From contig NZ_JAPFGB010000011.1 in assembly GCF_026241095.1 (NCBI RefSeq), forward strand, positions 162,058-203,412: a stretch of 41,355 nt of DNA. The letters are read 5' to 3'. This document shows, in pieces, positions 15,001-19,214 of this stretch. Position numbers and translations under genes: made by a program. A model generated the notes under the pieces. That model saw only the letters and a program-made list of their open reading frames with translations. It ran no database searches and was not told where the DNA came from. How positions within the stretch are numbered: position 1 is the stretch's first letter; the number at the start of each line of letters is the position of its first letter. The stretch comes from Saccharopolyspora sp. NFXS83 (GTDB lineage Bacteria; Actinomycetota; Actinomycetes; Mycobacteriales; Pseudonocardiaceae).

Positions 15001-17817
15001 GACACCTTCGTGCAGACCTTGCCCGGTGAGAGCCCCGCGGCTGCCGCGGCGCACACCACCCGCCCGGACAACTCCCAGCTCGACGGGAACGCGTTCTTCG
15101 TCGACGTCCCGCGCGACGGCGACGGCTTCACGCTGCGGCTCCGGGACGGCAGGGAGGTGTTCGTCAGCCAGGAAACGCTCGGCGCGGTCATCGGCCGCCT
15201 GAACGCCTTCCGCTCGTTGATGGCGGAGGACGAGAAGCTCAGCGTCGTCGTGCTGTCGTCGCCGCGCAGCCGGGTGAGCGGTGTGCTGGACCAGCTCCGC
15301 GAGGACGGGTTCACCGGTGACATGCTGCGCAACCGCGGCGCAGTCACCCAGCTCGCGGACGGCAGGTTCGGCGTCGCGGACAACGAGGGTTGGAGCAGCT
15401 ACGGCAGCAGCCGCGACGCGCGGTTCGTCTACTCCAAGGGCAACGTCCGCAACATCCGGTTCTTCGAGCGCTACCTGCCGTACGCGGAATACATCCCGGA
15501 CTACGACCAGCCCATCAAGGTCACCGACGACAACTGGAAGGAATACTCGATCTACCCGCGGGAGGTGCACCCGAAGTCCTTCACCTCGCGCCGCGGCGGG
15601 ATGTGGCGCATCAACGGGATGTCCTTCGTCGGGAAGTCGAGCGAGGCGAAGACCGACGGGCAGATCGCGGCCAGCCTCGACAGCTTCAGCCGGGTCGTCC
15701 GCACCCGGCCGGGGGAGCAGATCACCTCGAAGATCACTCGCGAACTCCGCAATTACACGCCGGAGAACGACCCGCTGCGGCGGTTGTCCCCGCTGCCTTG
15801 GGTGCGGGCGGAGCACCGGATCACGGACCTGAACACCGGCAAGCACAAGCGGGTTCGGGTCGGACCGGCGCTGCTGAGCTCGCACGGCAACGCCGAAGAG
15901 ATGACCATGCACGTCAAGCGCGGTGATCGGTCGATCCAGATGTGGCTGCCCGGCAGCGCCTTCCTCCACATGCTGGTGCAGTTGAAGGACTTCCAGGAGA
16001 TGTACGCAGCGAACCCCGCGCTCGACTTCGCCGTTACCATCTGCGAGGCGGGCGCCGAGGGCGCGAAGGTGCTGCCCAGGATGATGGACACGGCGAAGCG
16101 GTTCCGGATGCCGAACCGCTTCTACACCGGCGCCGACACCATCTCCATGATCACGATCTTGGACGGCGGGACCATCGGCGTCTCCAACAACAAGGGCTGG
16201 GTCTCCAGCTACGTCGACGCGTCCGGCGAGATCGTCCGCGAGAGCTACGGCTACACCCGCTACACCGACGACGAGCTCGCGACCCTGCCGTTCCCGCCGC
16301 TCGAGAGCGGTCACGCGCACAACCAGCGCGGCACCGTCCCCATCAGCTCCGAGTACCTGAACCCCGACTTCCGGGTGCCGGCGGAGGACGAGTCGGGCAA
16401 CCCGATCTCGCTGCCCATCGCCCAGATCGGCTACCGGCAGATGGGCGAGGGTTCCGCGCAAGGCGTCTCGTTCAACCTGGAACCGGAGTTCCGGCTGACC
16501 GGCGGCCACGACAAGATCGTGGCGACGATGCCCGGCGAGACCGTCGAGCAGGCCGCCGGTCACGAGCTGCGTCCCGGTCACGAGAGCGCGCTGCCGAAGG
16601 GCGAGAAGTTCTACACCGAGGCCACCAACACCGACCGCGGCTACCGGGTGCCGTTGATCGGCGGCAGGCACGCCTTCCTGCGGGGGGACGCGCTGGGCGC
16701 GGTGCTCGGCCAGATCCCCGCCGCGAACGGATTCCTGGCCAAGGGTGCGAACCTCGCCCTGCTCGCCGACGACGTCGACGCGGACCAAGTGCTCGACGGC
16801 CTGTCCGCCCAGGGGGTCGACGCCGGGATCATCTCCACCACCGGCAAGGTCGGGCAGCTCGCGGACGGGCGCCTCGGTGCCTCCGACAACGCCGGTTTCA
16901 CCACGACGCGGGCCGGCGGGACGACGACGCACGGCAAGTACTCGACCGGCAACGTCGAGAACATCAGCTTCTTCGAGACGTACCTGCCGGGGTCGACGCA
17001 CATCCCGGACGCCGACGCGCCGATCCGCGGCGTCGACATGGACGGCAACCCGTTCGAGTTCTACGCGCACGAGGTCCACCGGGCCGGGTACACCACCGAC
17101 GCCGAGAGCGGGTCCCGCCCCACCGCGATCGACCTGACCGGCACGGACCGCAAGACGCAACCCTGGAACAACCCGTTCAAGATCTTCGCCGAGCAGGTCG
17201 ACTCGGTCCACCAGGTCGTGCGCACCCGGCCGGGGGAGGCGTTCGCCAAGGGCCCGTACCGGGAGCGGGCCACCCTCGACGTCGCCGATCCGAAGAAGCG
17301 GCTCGCGGCCTCCCCGTGGACCACGATCGAAGTCGAGATCACCGACCCCTCCACCGGGCGGCGGAAGGTCGTCAACGCCGGTCCGAACATGCTCGGCGGG
17401 CACGGCGGCGCACATCAAATCGGCATGTACGTGCACCGGGACGGCCAGGAGTTCAAGGTCAAGGTCAGCGGCGCCGACTACATCCGCACCCTCGCGCAGT
17501 TCCCCGAGTTCCGGGAGATGCGCAAGGCCAACCCGGACAGCCCCTACCTGCTCACCGTGTGCGGTGCGGGCGCGGAGGGCGGCACGACGCTGTCCTCGGC
17601 GGTGGACCAGCTGCGGTCGATGTCCATCACCAACGAGGTCATCGCGGCCCGGGACGTCCTGGAGATCTCGAAGGCGAGCACCGTCCTGGCGGTGTCGGTG
17701 AACAACAACCAGGGCTGGGTGAGCAGCCGGCTGCGCGGCGGTGCGGAATCGCAGGTGCTGCACGAGAACACCCGCTACACCGACGACGAGCTGCGGGCGT
17801 TGCGCGGCGGGCTATGA
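1..17817 (+). CDS. Giant multidomain polymorphic-toxin-like protein, 5' end missing
   Basis: At least 5938 residues are visible. The frame is already open at base 1, so the true start lies left of the window; the TTG at 115 lies in repeat sequence and is not a credible start. Recognisable parts in nucleotide positions: 33-bp repeats (1-99), a degenerate zincin-like unit (about 640-900), an amidoligase-like domain (1330-2110), TPGW-type linker (2917-3075), coiled-coil plus active zincin (HEIGH at 4552) and a dead copy (5140), a beta-rich region of unknown function (about 6370-10460), acidic linkers, an edema factor/CyaA-like cyclase domain (11860-12500), a papain-like region (13430-14230), a Tyr/Gly linker (14680-14781), and two tandem caspase-like units (14791-17814). 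Only three Cys occur (13513, 16042, 17560). No membrane segment is evident in the visible part. Export by a type VII-like route is inferred from the downstream neighbours. A single TTA codon lies at 4000. Overall function is unknown; the enzyme assignments are motif-based. Confidence 0.93.
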   Translation, partial: GNLDATGLGDLGNLDATGLGDLGNLDATGFGDLGNLGNLDGTALGNLPQGDPMPGLDFTAASNGTFAAGDPFAGLGDLPPADPELLRMLDGGAERSAVEQGDVEMPDSPADTRPESGAEQQSPPPPRQQLDPRLLESGTGRSGISPDLRARLDAAPVQQRGRIRELPDTDVVERSAFEVRRAVSSDGVLISEATLRIRQSGAVTRATADADWARLVHDVDQRFNRPNVVLPNGDVLRVRVLRAGAGEEPHHSVTLSAAGRSDQTSWVLGDPNRLRAIGSMLGLPAEPDVEGSLMGVPGADGQANLRVRHVEVLGQHIGEVPAHSPEFQEPRLAESQGPAARLRTAADLMRRHLNTTAHRFPGAELEQFARTVRAAGSNSFSGVPLHGLRGAADQAEQQLQQIREAAADELRGGHERARLDSEKGLNPITFHPDGVPGGASSRPDVRFGFELEMQYADTVRGLQEAGSEAAYLAQWSSKRASNADPEFQAQLSALAQELRQTGYLSQDQAERVLLDPEDERVVRARDEGKWALVEETAHVQGFELVSPILRPGAEPDSWRDVAELMDLLHRHESSAANTGGHVNVSFTEQLTPAEHVRLARIQKGFESVLYRLGNHPGSAKQRLMTMVGPGPLPADPSRVPTATEVGGLNRDKAEGLSFRHIAGEDSDRHEFRFWAGTLDAGETQAHAELSAAMLLAAKDSSIDRALDALMAEPKLLGRAPAGLPELADLFALLPLSPDAREQAVQLFAATREWENTGSNDRDHRLQTVGIPQGGLLYPAPGTSVRSAVAQARNVSPEYDTVDLLVATVRQDQRIALWDGGVLEPDAFIESATNRNYGQDVPGVLAVSGGGRLDWLPDLVEATDFGIITTDAQVFHTPDGRIVTGHPVVGADGVLRVQPDPAGWTKHDHEGAHPSGQADLGRALAEFGHDSETSARPDQGRITEALPETEPERGSRRRPAASPDEMDVDSSPYETAPTPGWTGGETPAAATPGWGGDTVPWHGGLSTPPHHAPTPGYGDAPTPAAAMDLDADQPMASIESAPPEEMVEWIGEIHDADPSRVPDEAAVQLRDEAAQSLAAELLEVARGERKPFEIRVHGWFTDAHGPDASAQRTQQVLDGLRTSLDAHLAALQPQRPVAALTTALEALRVARGSTLPLADLGNAVTPALAALPQGESRAALDALDVVLRDGESQERLGAALERAETALAAEVRAAQRHTLSSLGVRIGAKSAPSDENTVLITSLETEGHGKHWADGVEPPITDEAWRHTEVEHASWFDPLWNKLEPAGWERLRRPIPDATVQAAALDLQMSSTVSKPDPKSVTPALPDSAVRTLKLNGQWMTGDIRYDVQRIEVEPGRFVQERTFKAHLDAESLLGTHRELAERHARIATRAEERALELDNAASLLELNGKPNSSRVRSARAQADAAESHATKRRAKADASAARLAEEQKRIKDFEDRALRRIDEVHNTGFRLPNGDQFHGRLVFVDDPAQAHDTVVLSEKAQMDQTAWNVDDDGSGIAHEIGHFWGLPDEYRAPRTFDVSTREFRGKQLPVYTVKVHLDTDPLLDSHQDKADSFQREAEEAEDIAQFDQDQAVQLEASLMDDDSGTPPPEVVDAQADAKLSREMADLRYREAAEAKEKLNEVLAELNEFREQAVRGAQAAFHPSRMHRDARYFVEVEFVDHPSEAHLRKDLHPDGASKSDPDLWEVSDGPNLVNARIGAHLGLPPKYLTALLHGKTGNLRSHPKDDRRIFNRDDLKLPIDPKTGEPHLPHNSYVNDDGLMTGRERLFLPRNAWRVEQIGFDLGVRADVLQPGPERLARRVEHLLSRSEAEHQAPRPRPKGLTTTPPPRYQPTREMSLMSDLRELTGNPAGLDAVRTEFTRLTGQDLDQVVLRELGQGSLDQLHHLVAEHDAAASATHSDQGSDTESNSSRGSGNDSDSDVGGSHGNRPSGATGSGPSLGDLAITIPDDVRTGEGPSYLGTDPTAAPETTPLLERTHQVQELLPRNVVRAEQIDGTAIRSDAREAMLQAGVPPERVEQVLHGLSDTELKNGFTSLNGEGITVSSGVGDDAVEVVVRARLDDDSTGGEPAPPTTAPAKKGKENKVDNASGGFGKVKNSSDSPSARDDGYAYRGSIPLPFLPGTSMQTALSLKGLAPQRSWSSTDSSEVQHGSTVEPGGKRTRTLHDLAHTATVLRNGQDPVRISGTGSGAVTVSTPNSLHGLRPAEGTAEFDAPRPGDSTRLRGERALFDQARELVHRHPAWEGKADEIGSALRGTLRGLFGSASLSRRDVDLLSGGTLVEQLATIDADGRDRTATVELKARRGEAREHLVADGVEGKIATKSGRKDGHSVESTVEQPVDLGGRVRLSQTIWGDDAGNRIDVRGAVQGKLTSHEEHGVTRSDDLRTELAWERKGPMRIGTGDLTYDLRIRFDDGVVEDGSVDVPAAVTAWRGERPDGTAPEFTGGDPFPPQHVLGAAETRFPNVDGVAAALREMLPEGVLPPEEGNAESHATENAAVLADAVSESGFSSRSAALNGPGTSFVLTRAQHANTATPDDLVGVLVETVPRTTPGYGTFVPATPRSSPKTVPGAELGSELTGSTKVEHSSASKTGRTLGTGGGLRGRAPSLGRLGGLDLNLQRNDKVGTEEATLTTAGGLGRGQGWKSGDVVSHPELIDYRVTVFGAEGVLAERIVEGGGSTTYAGGLLAPAPRTGLADPSGSYQQVSHAAPRRPEGWEPAELPEHFVVHGLDLPEVNGHRITGEMFGGFGDNKVIAGHQVHSFVSPEEVAVNFDAVATGAYEGSVHRYEKGVLQPSEQRLGNVKLHAALSNARLNGPPQQVELTFTRKVTGSTGHGTETFTGGGWTARARVGSPGSGDSGTAMPVLSGGDAESGSQSRSEAQEFERTTTTTYKGPAYLVTYDTSTLLSGSEVDLPGVHLEAHKKGSVQLWVPASEIGRIGLGPKPEPAEGAVHAPPGIDSDGHTTAVVRPEVTERLLAGIKDVLAAVPRQDVPRSALRQFGDYLTSLALGDAERTAGADLYRQSARDVAPSGLRALLSDLRGPGKNWTASVPGPLGTIDVSLTLKGEQGPGKFDGIESGWSEKHETKTTSSVTETGKTGHQRKAQPMAMVRPGGDGPQSRGALLGQVAVSSKSSDKLTETSSTDNTRTYSSKSDFATFGHDLDLRLEVRKTAHANRTPSTLTGGLADLGAPASTGNTLTLPTLRDAVRTRVPVGELGVGEHQPQRIDELSEVSHVVANSDDVHRVMGDLLDGTPGADGPPPVPERATWTRHGVLTGTTTSALSAHLPKAMGGGGYRIGGLDHDSHAAEGTPHPLEALVLTAELDDAHVISTGDEAGMTTKDSRTIAIKEQHKEGPGLGFTGRVALDALADPRQAMDATGANYRQSPQATLPGPSYSWQRTTAADNKFKDGQSEQRSAGETFLVSAMANWTITPEYRAGAPEGWSEPRQARDRVYLHTDRAGLIAMGLRPPAPVAVKVDETSGTSTPDAATSAPESPKRDTPDPAPTPEPGESARQDAPQEAERQQTQQEAEPEPPRTTLDDFLFPRDPEPEPATTPESDVDGEALREDTDSDAESDTTDLWSEADSDARTEATDLDDTRSELSDDAPDPRAKVREQAQEAENALGKMSAKAFEDLFIQARRIVQPLHQVPLVLDNPKPADVELRALMDEVTTIVARELHQKGPDAATALAKELGNELGTRRTRGLLGGSPLGDGLLDNPAIPRHPSDPGPSSTSRDRSAEPPAESRSEAPEQSPEDTGERAADGDGAERDGNSGQDRSARLDSEGARPEDGEQVQEQDGAREQDGEDGDGGARDDAVEGIARDTAPQRRQGLGLPRNLARSRGLGAGVQLSRTEGADQVIAETTGSPGGLPRIDVSPSRDAEPNGEDGTPRAPAEDPALRSGDEPTLDPALLADPPSRERTRSTVSRSISHDWSRPLHPTPGLTPEVIEQKYGIITENQRLFQEFVDQHGLVVDVRPTNPDSVRLLKEGAYPKPPEIKAKTINRLDVRLGAPEHGLGAVGFFSPKLPENLTDADPDAAGLRDRARQRLTEYRELFSTMKDLAKKYWVEDGVVRTNSGFGEDGSPARDVPVAGDHDVFNIRSADDGRMLPEGRYHEMVRGLIARNMGVQHGAHRYWNPHRATFEATVFDTINRSHDPGREPLVRFAPGEPPMEVHADLPDVPQASTDFAADMNAVTERLLGSEPESTSGQVFNTDPDPASRWMPPNEPGPDRFDGQVKAALDAAAENLFSRGRALERGALESREVSPGTLLDGDPARTEPAETEAGPSRTAEEEIRAEYEQVVPAELALPEAQLRERVAELTSMGDPGAVERHRLNPATAELLSRLGQRIAALPDEARRQELRSLVADALLAATTVPVRTSESSVGRTDRAALRPITPDRLDQLLRDTEQVMRFGLDPLLTAGQDLAEVGYRSGEPAPARLARLGLLPLNSPARQATLADPLFNALLANPEALLNSWFGATGNERQLFLNSCVSASVNSEIRASVPTLGALLQVGRGVADVTLNGLGKVGPGQRSRWENLTGRSYEDMVRSRVDGTKAVFDELRAEGLKMVREGGSRAEWAALTEKWARTMQKLSGASLRETPPVLTKQTWPGKWALSAALALPRALDRPFRRAYGVDGMAYIGAVRTQFGLEPDAAPFGGYDAHIISADKLVELSDALATAEGRSEFWQRVAGRFGVVIVTPAHALFLRAAEQNGEPVFVLHDPKYDTAAKLSPEALAELAGRRSMSVSPHLLPEEDDGSSSAGTEDGPRPDDDDGGSGPDRGRDPSDSEDDGGSRPADERDGERRDDGGDQQESSDRREDPAAARDEEFHDAVSDFGDDVFHDAPEAGGREDGGSTTGGERSAARPDDDLALQFADRDYPQGYGAGSYYQGYPQGYGPGSNYAPSSSGYDRPANPGGTVPVSSDFANPRAKIYGEVLVGEGRRQKVQKLSIPLSQIDYQIMPSTGEWSHGISFRRRNDYVLTDKSDTFVQTLPGESPAAAAAHTTRPDNSQLDGNAFFVDVPRDGDGFTLRLRDGREVFVSQETLGAVIGRLNAFRSLMAEDEKLSVVVLSSPRSRVSGVLDQLREDGFTGDMLRNRGAVTQLADGRFGVADNEGWSSYGSSRDARFVYSKGNVRNIRFFERYLPYAEYIPDYDQPIKVTDDNWKEYSIYPREVHPKSFTSRRGGMWRINGMSFVGKSSEAKTDGQIAASLDSFSRVVRTRPGEQITSKITRELRNYTPENDPLRRLSPLPWVRAEHRITDLNTGKHKRVRVGPALLSSHGNAEEMTMHVKRGDRSIQMWLPGSAFLHMLVQLKDFQEMYAANPALDFAVTICEAGAEGAKVLPRMMDTAKRFRMPNRFYTGADTISMITILDGGTIGVSNNKGWVSSYVDASGEIVRESYGYTRYTDDELATLPFPPLESGHAHNQRGTVPISSEYLNPDFRVPAEDESGNPISLPIAQIGYRQMGEGSAQGVSFNLEPEFRLTGGHDKIVATMPGETVEQAAGHELRPGHESALPKGEKFYTEATNTDRGYRVPLIGGRHAFLRGDALGAVLGQIPAANGFLAKGANLALLADDVDADQVLDGLSAQGVDAGIISTTGKVGQLADGRLGASDNAGFTTTRAGGTTTHGKYSTGNVENISFFETYLPGSTHIPDADAPIRGVDMDGNPFEFYAHEVHRAGYTTDAESGSRPTAIDLTGTDRKTQPWNNPFKIFAEQVDSVHQVVRTRPGEAFAKGPYRERATLDVADPKKRLAASPWTTIEVEITDPSTGRRKVVNAGPNMLGGHGGAHQIGMYVHRDGQEFKVKVSGADYIRTLAQFPEFREMRKANPDSPYLLTVCGAGAEGGTTLSSAVDQLRSMSITNEVIAARDVLEISKASTVLAVSVNNNQGWVSSRLRGGAESQVLHENTRYTDDELRALRGGL
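640..905 (+). other. Degenerate zincin-like unit A (domain of giant protein)
   Basis: This stretch aligns by eye with the active zincin at about 4400-4600: both have LPNGD, then a beta segment, a DQT.W motif and an IG..LGLP motif. At 823-861 the sequence reads RAIGSMLGLPAEP, so the HExxH helix is reduced to RAIGS and the metal ligands are lost. A following SLMG resembles the Met-turn of such metalloproteases. Inferred to be a non-catalytic copy. Confidence 0.55.
1330..2110 (+). other. Amidoligase-like domain (COOH-NH2 ligase, Amidoligase_2 type)
   Basis: The visible motif series matches the amidoligase family: RFGFELEM (1336), GFELVSP (1621), GGHVNVS (about 1735-1755), and HEFRFWAGTLD (2005-2037) followed by an alanine-rich helix. 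In the family the paired acidic residues at the start, the His of the central motif and the E-x-R of the last motif form the ATP/metal and substrate site. Known members form amide or peptide-like bonds, for example in peptide tagging or cell-wall-type reactions. The substrate here is unknown. The order and spacing make this one of the more secure domain calls in the giant protein. Confidence 0.75.
2917..3075 (+). other. TPGW/TPGY repeat linker in giant protein
   Basis: A Pro/Gly/Thr-rich linker has TPGW at two places, then TVPW, TPPHH and TPGY, with acidic flanks. It separates the amidoligase-like region from a helical region. Likely disordered; no enzymatic motif is seen. Confidence 0.6.
4010..4640 (+). 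other. Coiled coil plus zincin metalloprotease-like unit B (intact HEIGH)
   Basis: An alanine/arginine/glutamate-rich helical segment (about 4100-4400) leads into LPNGD, a beta segment, DQTAW and IAHEIGHFWGLPDEY. The HEIGH residues are at 4552-4566, followed by GLPDEY to 4590. HExGHxxGLxDEY is typical of zincin-type metallopeptidase domains found in bacterial toxins and processing proteins. The two His bind zinc and the Glu is the general base; the downstream acidic residues may supply the third ligand. No obvious Met-turn follows directly, so activity is probable but unproven. Confidence 0.7.
4640..5400 (+). other. Zincin-like unit C, catalytically dead copy
   Basis: This is a second copy of the coiled-coil plus zincin unit. 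The opening VYTVKVHLDTDPLL parallels VQERTFKAHLDAESLL of unit B, and a Glu/Ala-rich helix follows. At 5137-5175 the sequence reads NARIGAHLGLPPKY, aligned with AHEIGHFWGLPDEY, so His-Glu-His has become Ala-Arg-Ala. A DDGLMTG stretch near 5325-5345 resembles a Met-turn. Inferred to be structural or regulatory. Confidence 0.6.
6370..10460 (+). other. Beta-rich region of unknown function in giant protein
   Basis: About 1360 residues with alternating Thr/Ser/Val/Gly patterns, repeated K.G..HS..S-type and T..T..TGKTGH-type segments, and several closing motifs of the type LWVPASEIGRIGL and VYLHTDRAGLIAMGL. No catalytic motif or transmembrane stretch was recognised. It could be a translocation or receptor-binding stalk by position, but nothing in the sequence proves it. 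Confidence 0.4.
11860..12500 (+). other. Edema factor/CyaA/ExoY-like adenylyl cyclase domain
   Basis: Motifs of class II nucleotidyl cyclase toxins appear in order. Arg at 11968 (VDVRPTNPDS) is followed 17 residues later by Lys (12019) and 7 residues after that by Lys (12040). This matches the spacing of CyaA R41, K58 and K65 and edema factor R329, K346 and K353. Asp-His-Asp at 12319-12327 matches the metal-binding D188/D190 pair, and VQHG (His 12427) followed by NP (Asn 12448) matches H298 and N304. Deviations: the His two residues before the second Lys (CyaA H63) is Lys here, CyaA T300 is Ala, and one residue is inserted before the Asn. The core is compact, about 160 residues from Arg to Asn against about 263 in CyaA. 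Family members need a eukaryotic activator; whether this one does is unknown. Confidence 0.75.
13430..14240 (+). other. Papain-like cysteine protease or deamidase region
   Basis: A candidate catalytic Cys lies in FLNSCVSASV (13513), a His in VIVTPAHALFL (14152) and an Asp in VLHDP (14209). The His to Asp spacing of 19 residues and the hydrophobic strands around them fit a papain-like fold, as used by many polymorphic toxins (proteases, glutaminases). The Cys to His distance (213 residues) is longer than in papain, with a helical insertion between. No family name can be given from sequence alone. Confidence 0.5.
14680..14781 (+). other. Tyr/Gly/Gln-rich low-complexity linker (YPQGYG repeats)
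   Basis: The segment contains YPQGYGAGSYYQGYPQGYG-type repetition and then NYAPSSSGY. It lies directly before the tandem C-terminal units and follows a strongly acidic linker (about 14300-14640). The composition is prion-like and unlike the rest of the protein. Confidence 0.75.
14791..16326 (+). other. C-terminal caspase-like unit 1 (lonely-Cys type)
   Basis: The unit begins GGTVPVSSDF and ends near YTRYTDDEL. It has LLSSHGNAEEM (His 15883) and FAVTICEAGAEG (Cys 16042), with His and Cys 53 residues apart. A His-Gly after a hydrophobic strand and a Cys at the end of another are the hallmarks of clan CD (caspase/gingipain/CHAT) peptidases. The first half of the unit has a related segment without Cys (VVVLSSP), also ending in a D/N-N-x-GW motif, so the unit is itself an internal duplication with one dead half. 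Confidence 0.6.
16330..17814 (+). other. C-terminal caspase-like unit 2 (lonely-Cys type)
   Basis: This unit parallels unit 1 along its whole length: GTVPISSEY at the start, RVVRTRPGE/VVRTRPGEAF in the middle, and ENTRYTDDEL at the end. His-Gly is at 17401 (GGHGGAH) and Cys at 17560 (LLTVCGAGAEG), again 53 residues apart. The Cys-less first half reads NLALLADD at the equivalent strand. The protein ends nine residues after TDDEL. Confidence 0.6.
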
Positions 17818-17867
17818 GCGGCGCCAGGCCCGCGGCGGCTCCGCGGACGGGGGCACCCGCACCCTAG

Positions 17868-18459
17868 GGCGCCCGGCTCGACGGTGCGCGGGCGGTCAGC
17901 GACCGGATCTTCTTCGGCCACGGCTCAGAGGACGCGCAGCTGGACGCGGCCTCGATGCGGAGCGCGCTCGGGCCGCTCACCTTCGACGGCTTCACCGACC
18001 GGCTGCGCGGGACCGGGAGCAGGCGTTCTTCCTGCCCGGCGTGTCGCTGATCGACGACCTGCGCCGAGGGGAGGTCGACCGGTCGGAGGCCGCCGCATCC
18101 CAGGCGCGGCGGTACGGGGTCGACGAGGCCGACGCCGCCCATCTGATCGACACCGCGGCGGTCCTCGCCGCGCCCCGCGATCAGATCACCCCGATGGCGC
18201 TGACCGAGAACTACGGCAGGTCGCGGGAACGGGCGGAGGAGCGGGTCGCGGACGCCGCCGTCAACTGCTCGCGCGGCCACGGCGACCGGCGGCACGCGGT
18301 ACACGGCCCCGGAGCTGCGCCGGATCCGGGACGTTCCGCCCGGAATCCGGCGAGGTGCTGGAGCGGGAGCACGTCTACTACGCCGAGAACGTGCCCGTCG
18401 GCTGCGACTGCTCGCTGCGGTTGATCTCGCCCGGGGACGGCCGCGAGGGCGGGGGATAA
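17868..18459 (+). pseudogene. Frameshifted gene remnant of unknown family
   Basis: A protein-like sequence is spread over all three forward frames. It runs VSDRIFFGHGSEDAQLD (frame 3, from about 17895), then DREQAFFLPGVSLIDDL to VADAAVNCSRGHGD (frame 2, about 18012-18290), then YTAPELRRIRDVPPG (frame 3, from 18300), then RPESGEVLEREHVYYAENV to a TAA at 18457 (frame 1). At least three frame changes are needed and no start codon precedes the first piece, which follows a TAG at 17865. I do not recognise the family. It sits between the giant gene and its accessory genes and could be a decayed immunity or chaperone gene; that is a guess from position. Sequencing errors are the alternative. Confidence 0.6.
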
Positions 18460-18623
18460 GGTGGGAACCGCGCAGGGGAGGGGCGACGGCACACGGCCCG
18501 AGCGGGCCCGCCGAGCCCCGCCGGGAGGTCCGGAACACCGCCCCCGCGCAGGACCGCGGCGGACGGGCCGGGCGCGGCTCCGGGCGGCAGAGCCCCATCG
18601 ATCGGAACGACGGGAATTCCCCA

Positions 18624-19214
18624 ATGCGAGACGACACCCCGCCCGAACCCGCGGACGGCGAAGACCGCCAGTGGGTGCTGCTGCTCGACCCGGCCTGGCG
18701 GCCCGAGTCCGAGGACGAGACCGCTCCGGTCGAGGCCGTCATCGGTGCCTGGCTGCTGGAACCCGACGGCGGCGTCGGGCCGTTCCAGCCGAACCCGGCG
18801 TACCAGCCGTCCCGCGAGGACTCGCCGACCGACCCGGTGGATGCGACCGTGCAACTGGTGGCGCGCGGCGACCAACCGGAGAGCGCCGTCGTCTCGACGA
18901 TGCGCGACGCGATGTTCGGCATCGCGCTCGACGAGCGGGGCGCGGCGATCGTGACCCCCTCCCCGGACGGAGTCCCCGCCGTGCTGGTGGCGACCGCGCC
19001 GCTGCACGCGCGACGGCTGGAAGGCCCCACCTGGCAGGAGATCAGCGCCGCCGACCTGGCCGCCTCGCTGCCGGAGGAGGGCGTGGACGTGCTGCTGAAC
19101 CCGGGCGCACCGGCGTCGATGCGGGTCGTCGCCGCGGCGCTCAGAGCGGCGGTCGCCGAAACCCCGCGGCAGGCGCCACCGCCCGCCCCGTTCGCGCGGC
19201 CGGACCAGTCGTGA
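18624..19214 (+). CDS. Type VII secretion system-associated (SseB-like) protein 1
   Basis: 196 residues, with no signal peptide or membrane segment, so probably cytosolic. It shares with three neighbours the series W.LLLDPAW (residue about 16), a P.E.VIGAW motif, a F.PNPAY.PS..DSPTDPVDA motif, IALDERG, a SPDGVPAVLVATAP strand and GVDVLLNPGAPASMR near the end. The C-terminal half resembles the SseB N-terminal domain family (data strand followed by LNP). Proteins of this type are commonly annotated as type VII secretion system-associated; that name rests on family knowledge, not a measured role. ATG at 18624 has only a weak upstream purine stretch. The stop overlaps the next start (GTGA). A role as chaperone or adaptor of the giant protein is inferred from position. 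Confidence 0.88.
   Translation: MRDDTPPEPADGEDRQWVLLLDPAWRPESEDETAPVEAVIGAWLLEPDGGVGPFQPNPAYQPSREDSPTDPVDATVQLVARGDQPESAVVSTMRDAMFGIALDERGAAIVTPSPDGVPAVLVATAPLHARRLEGPTWQEISAADLAASLPEEGVDVLLNPGAPASMRVVAAALRAAVAETPRQAPPPAPFARPDQS

Noticed and set aside
18461-19210. N-terminal extension of SseB-like paralog 2 back to 18461
   Set aside because: It lies over paralog 1 in another frame and is low-complexity; the GTGA overlap gives a natural coupled start at 19211.
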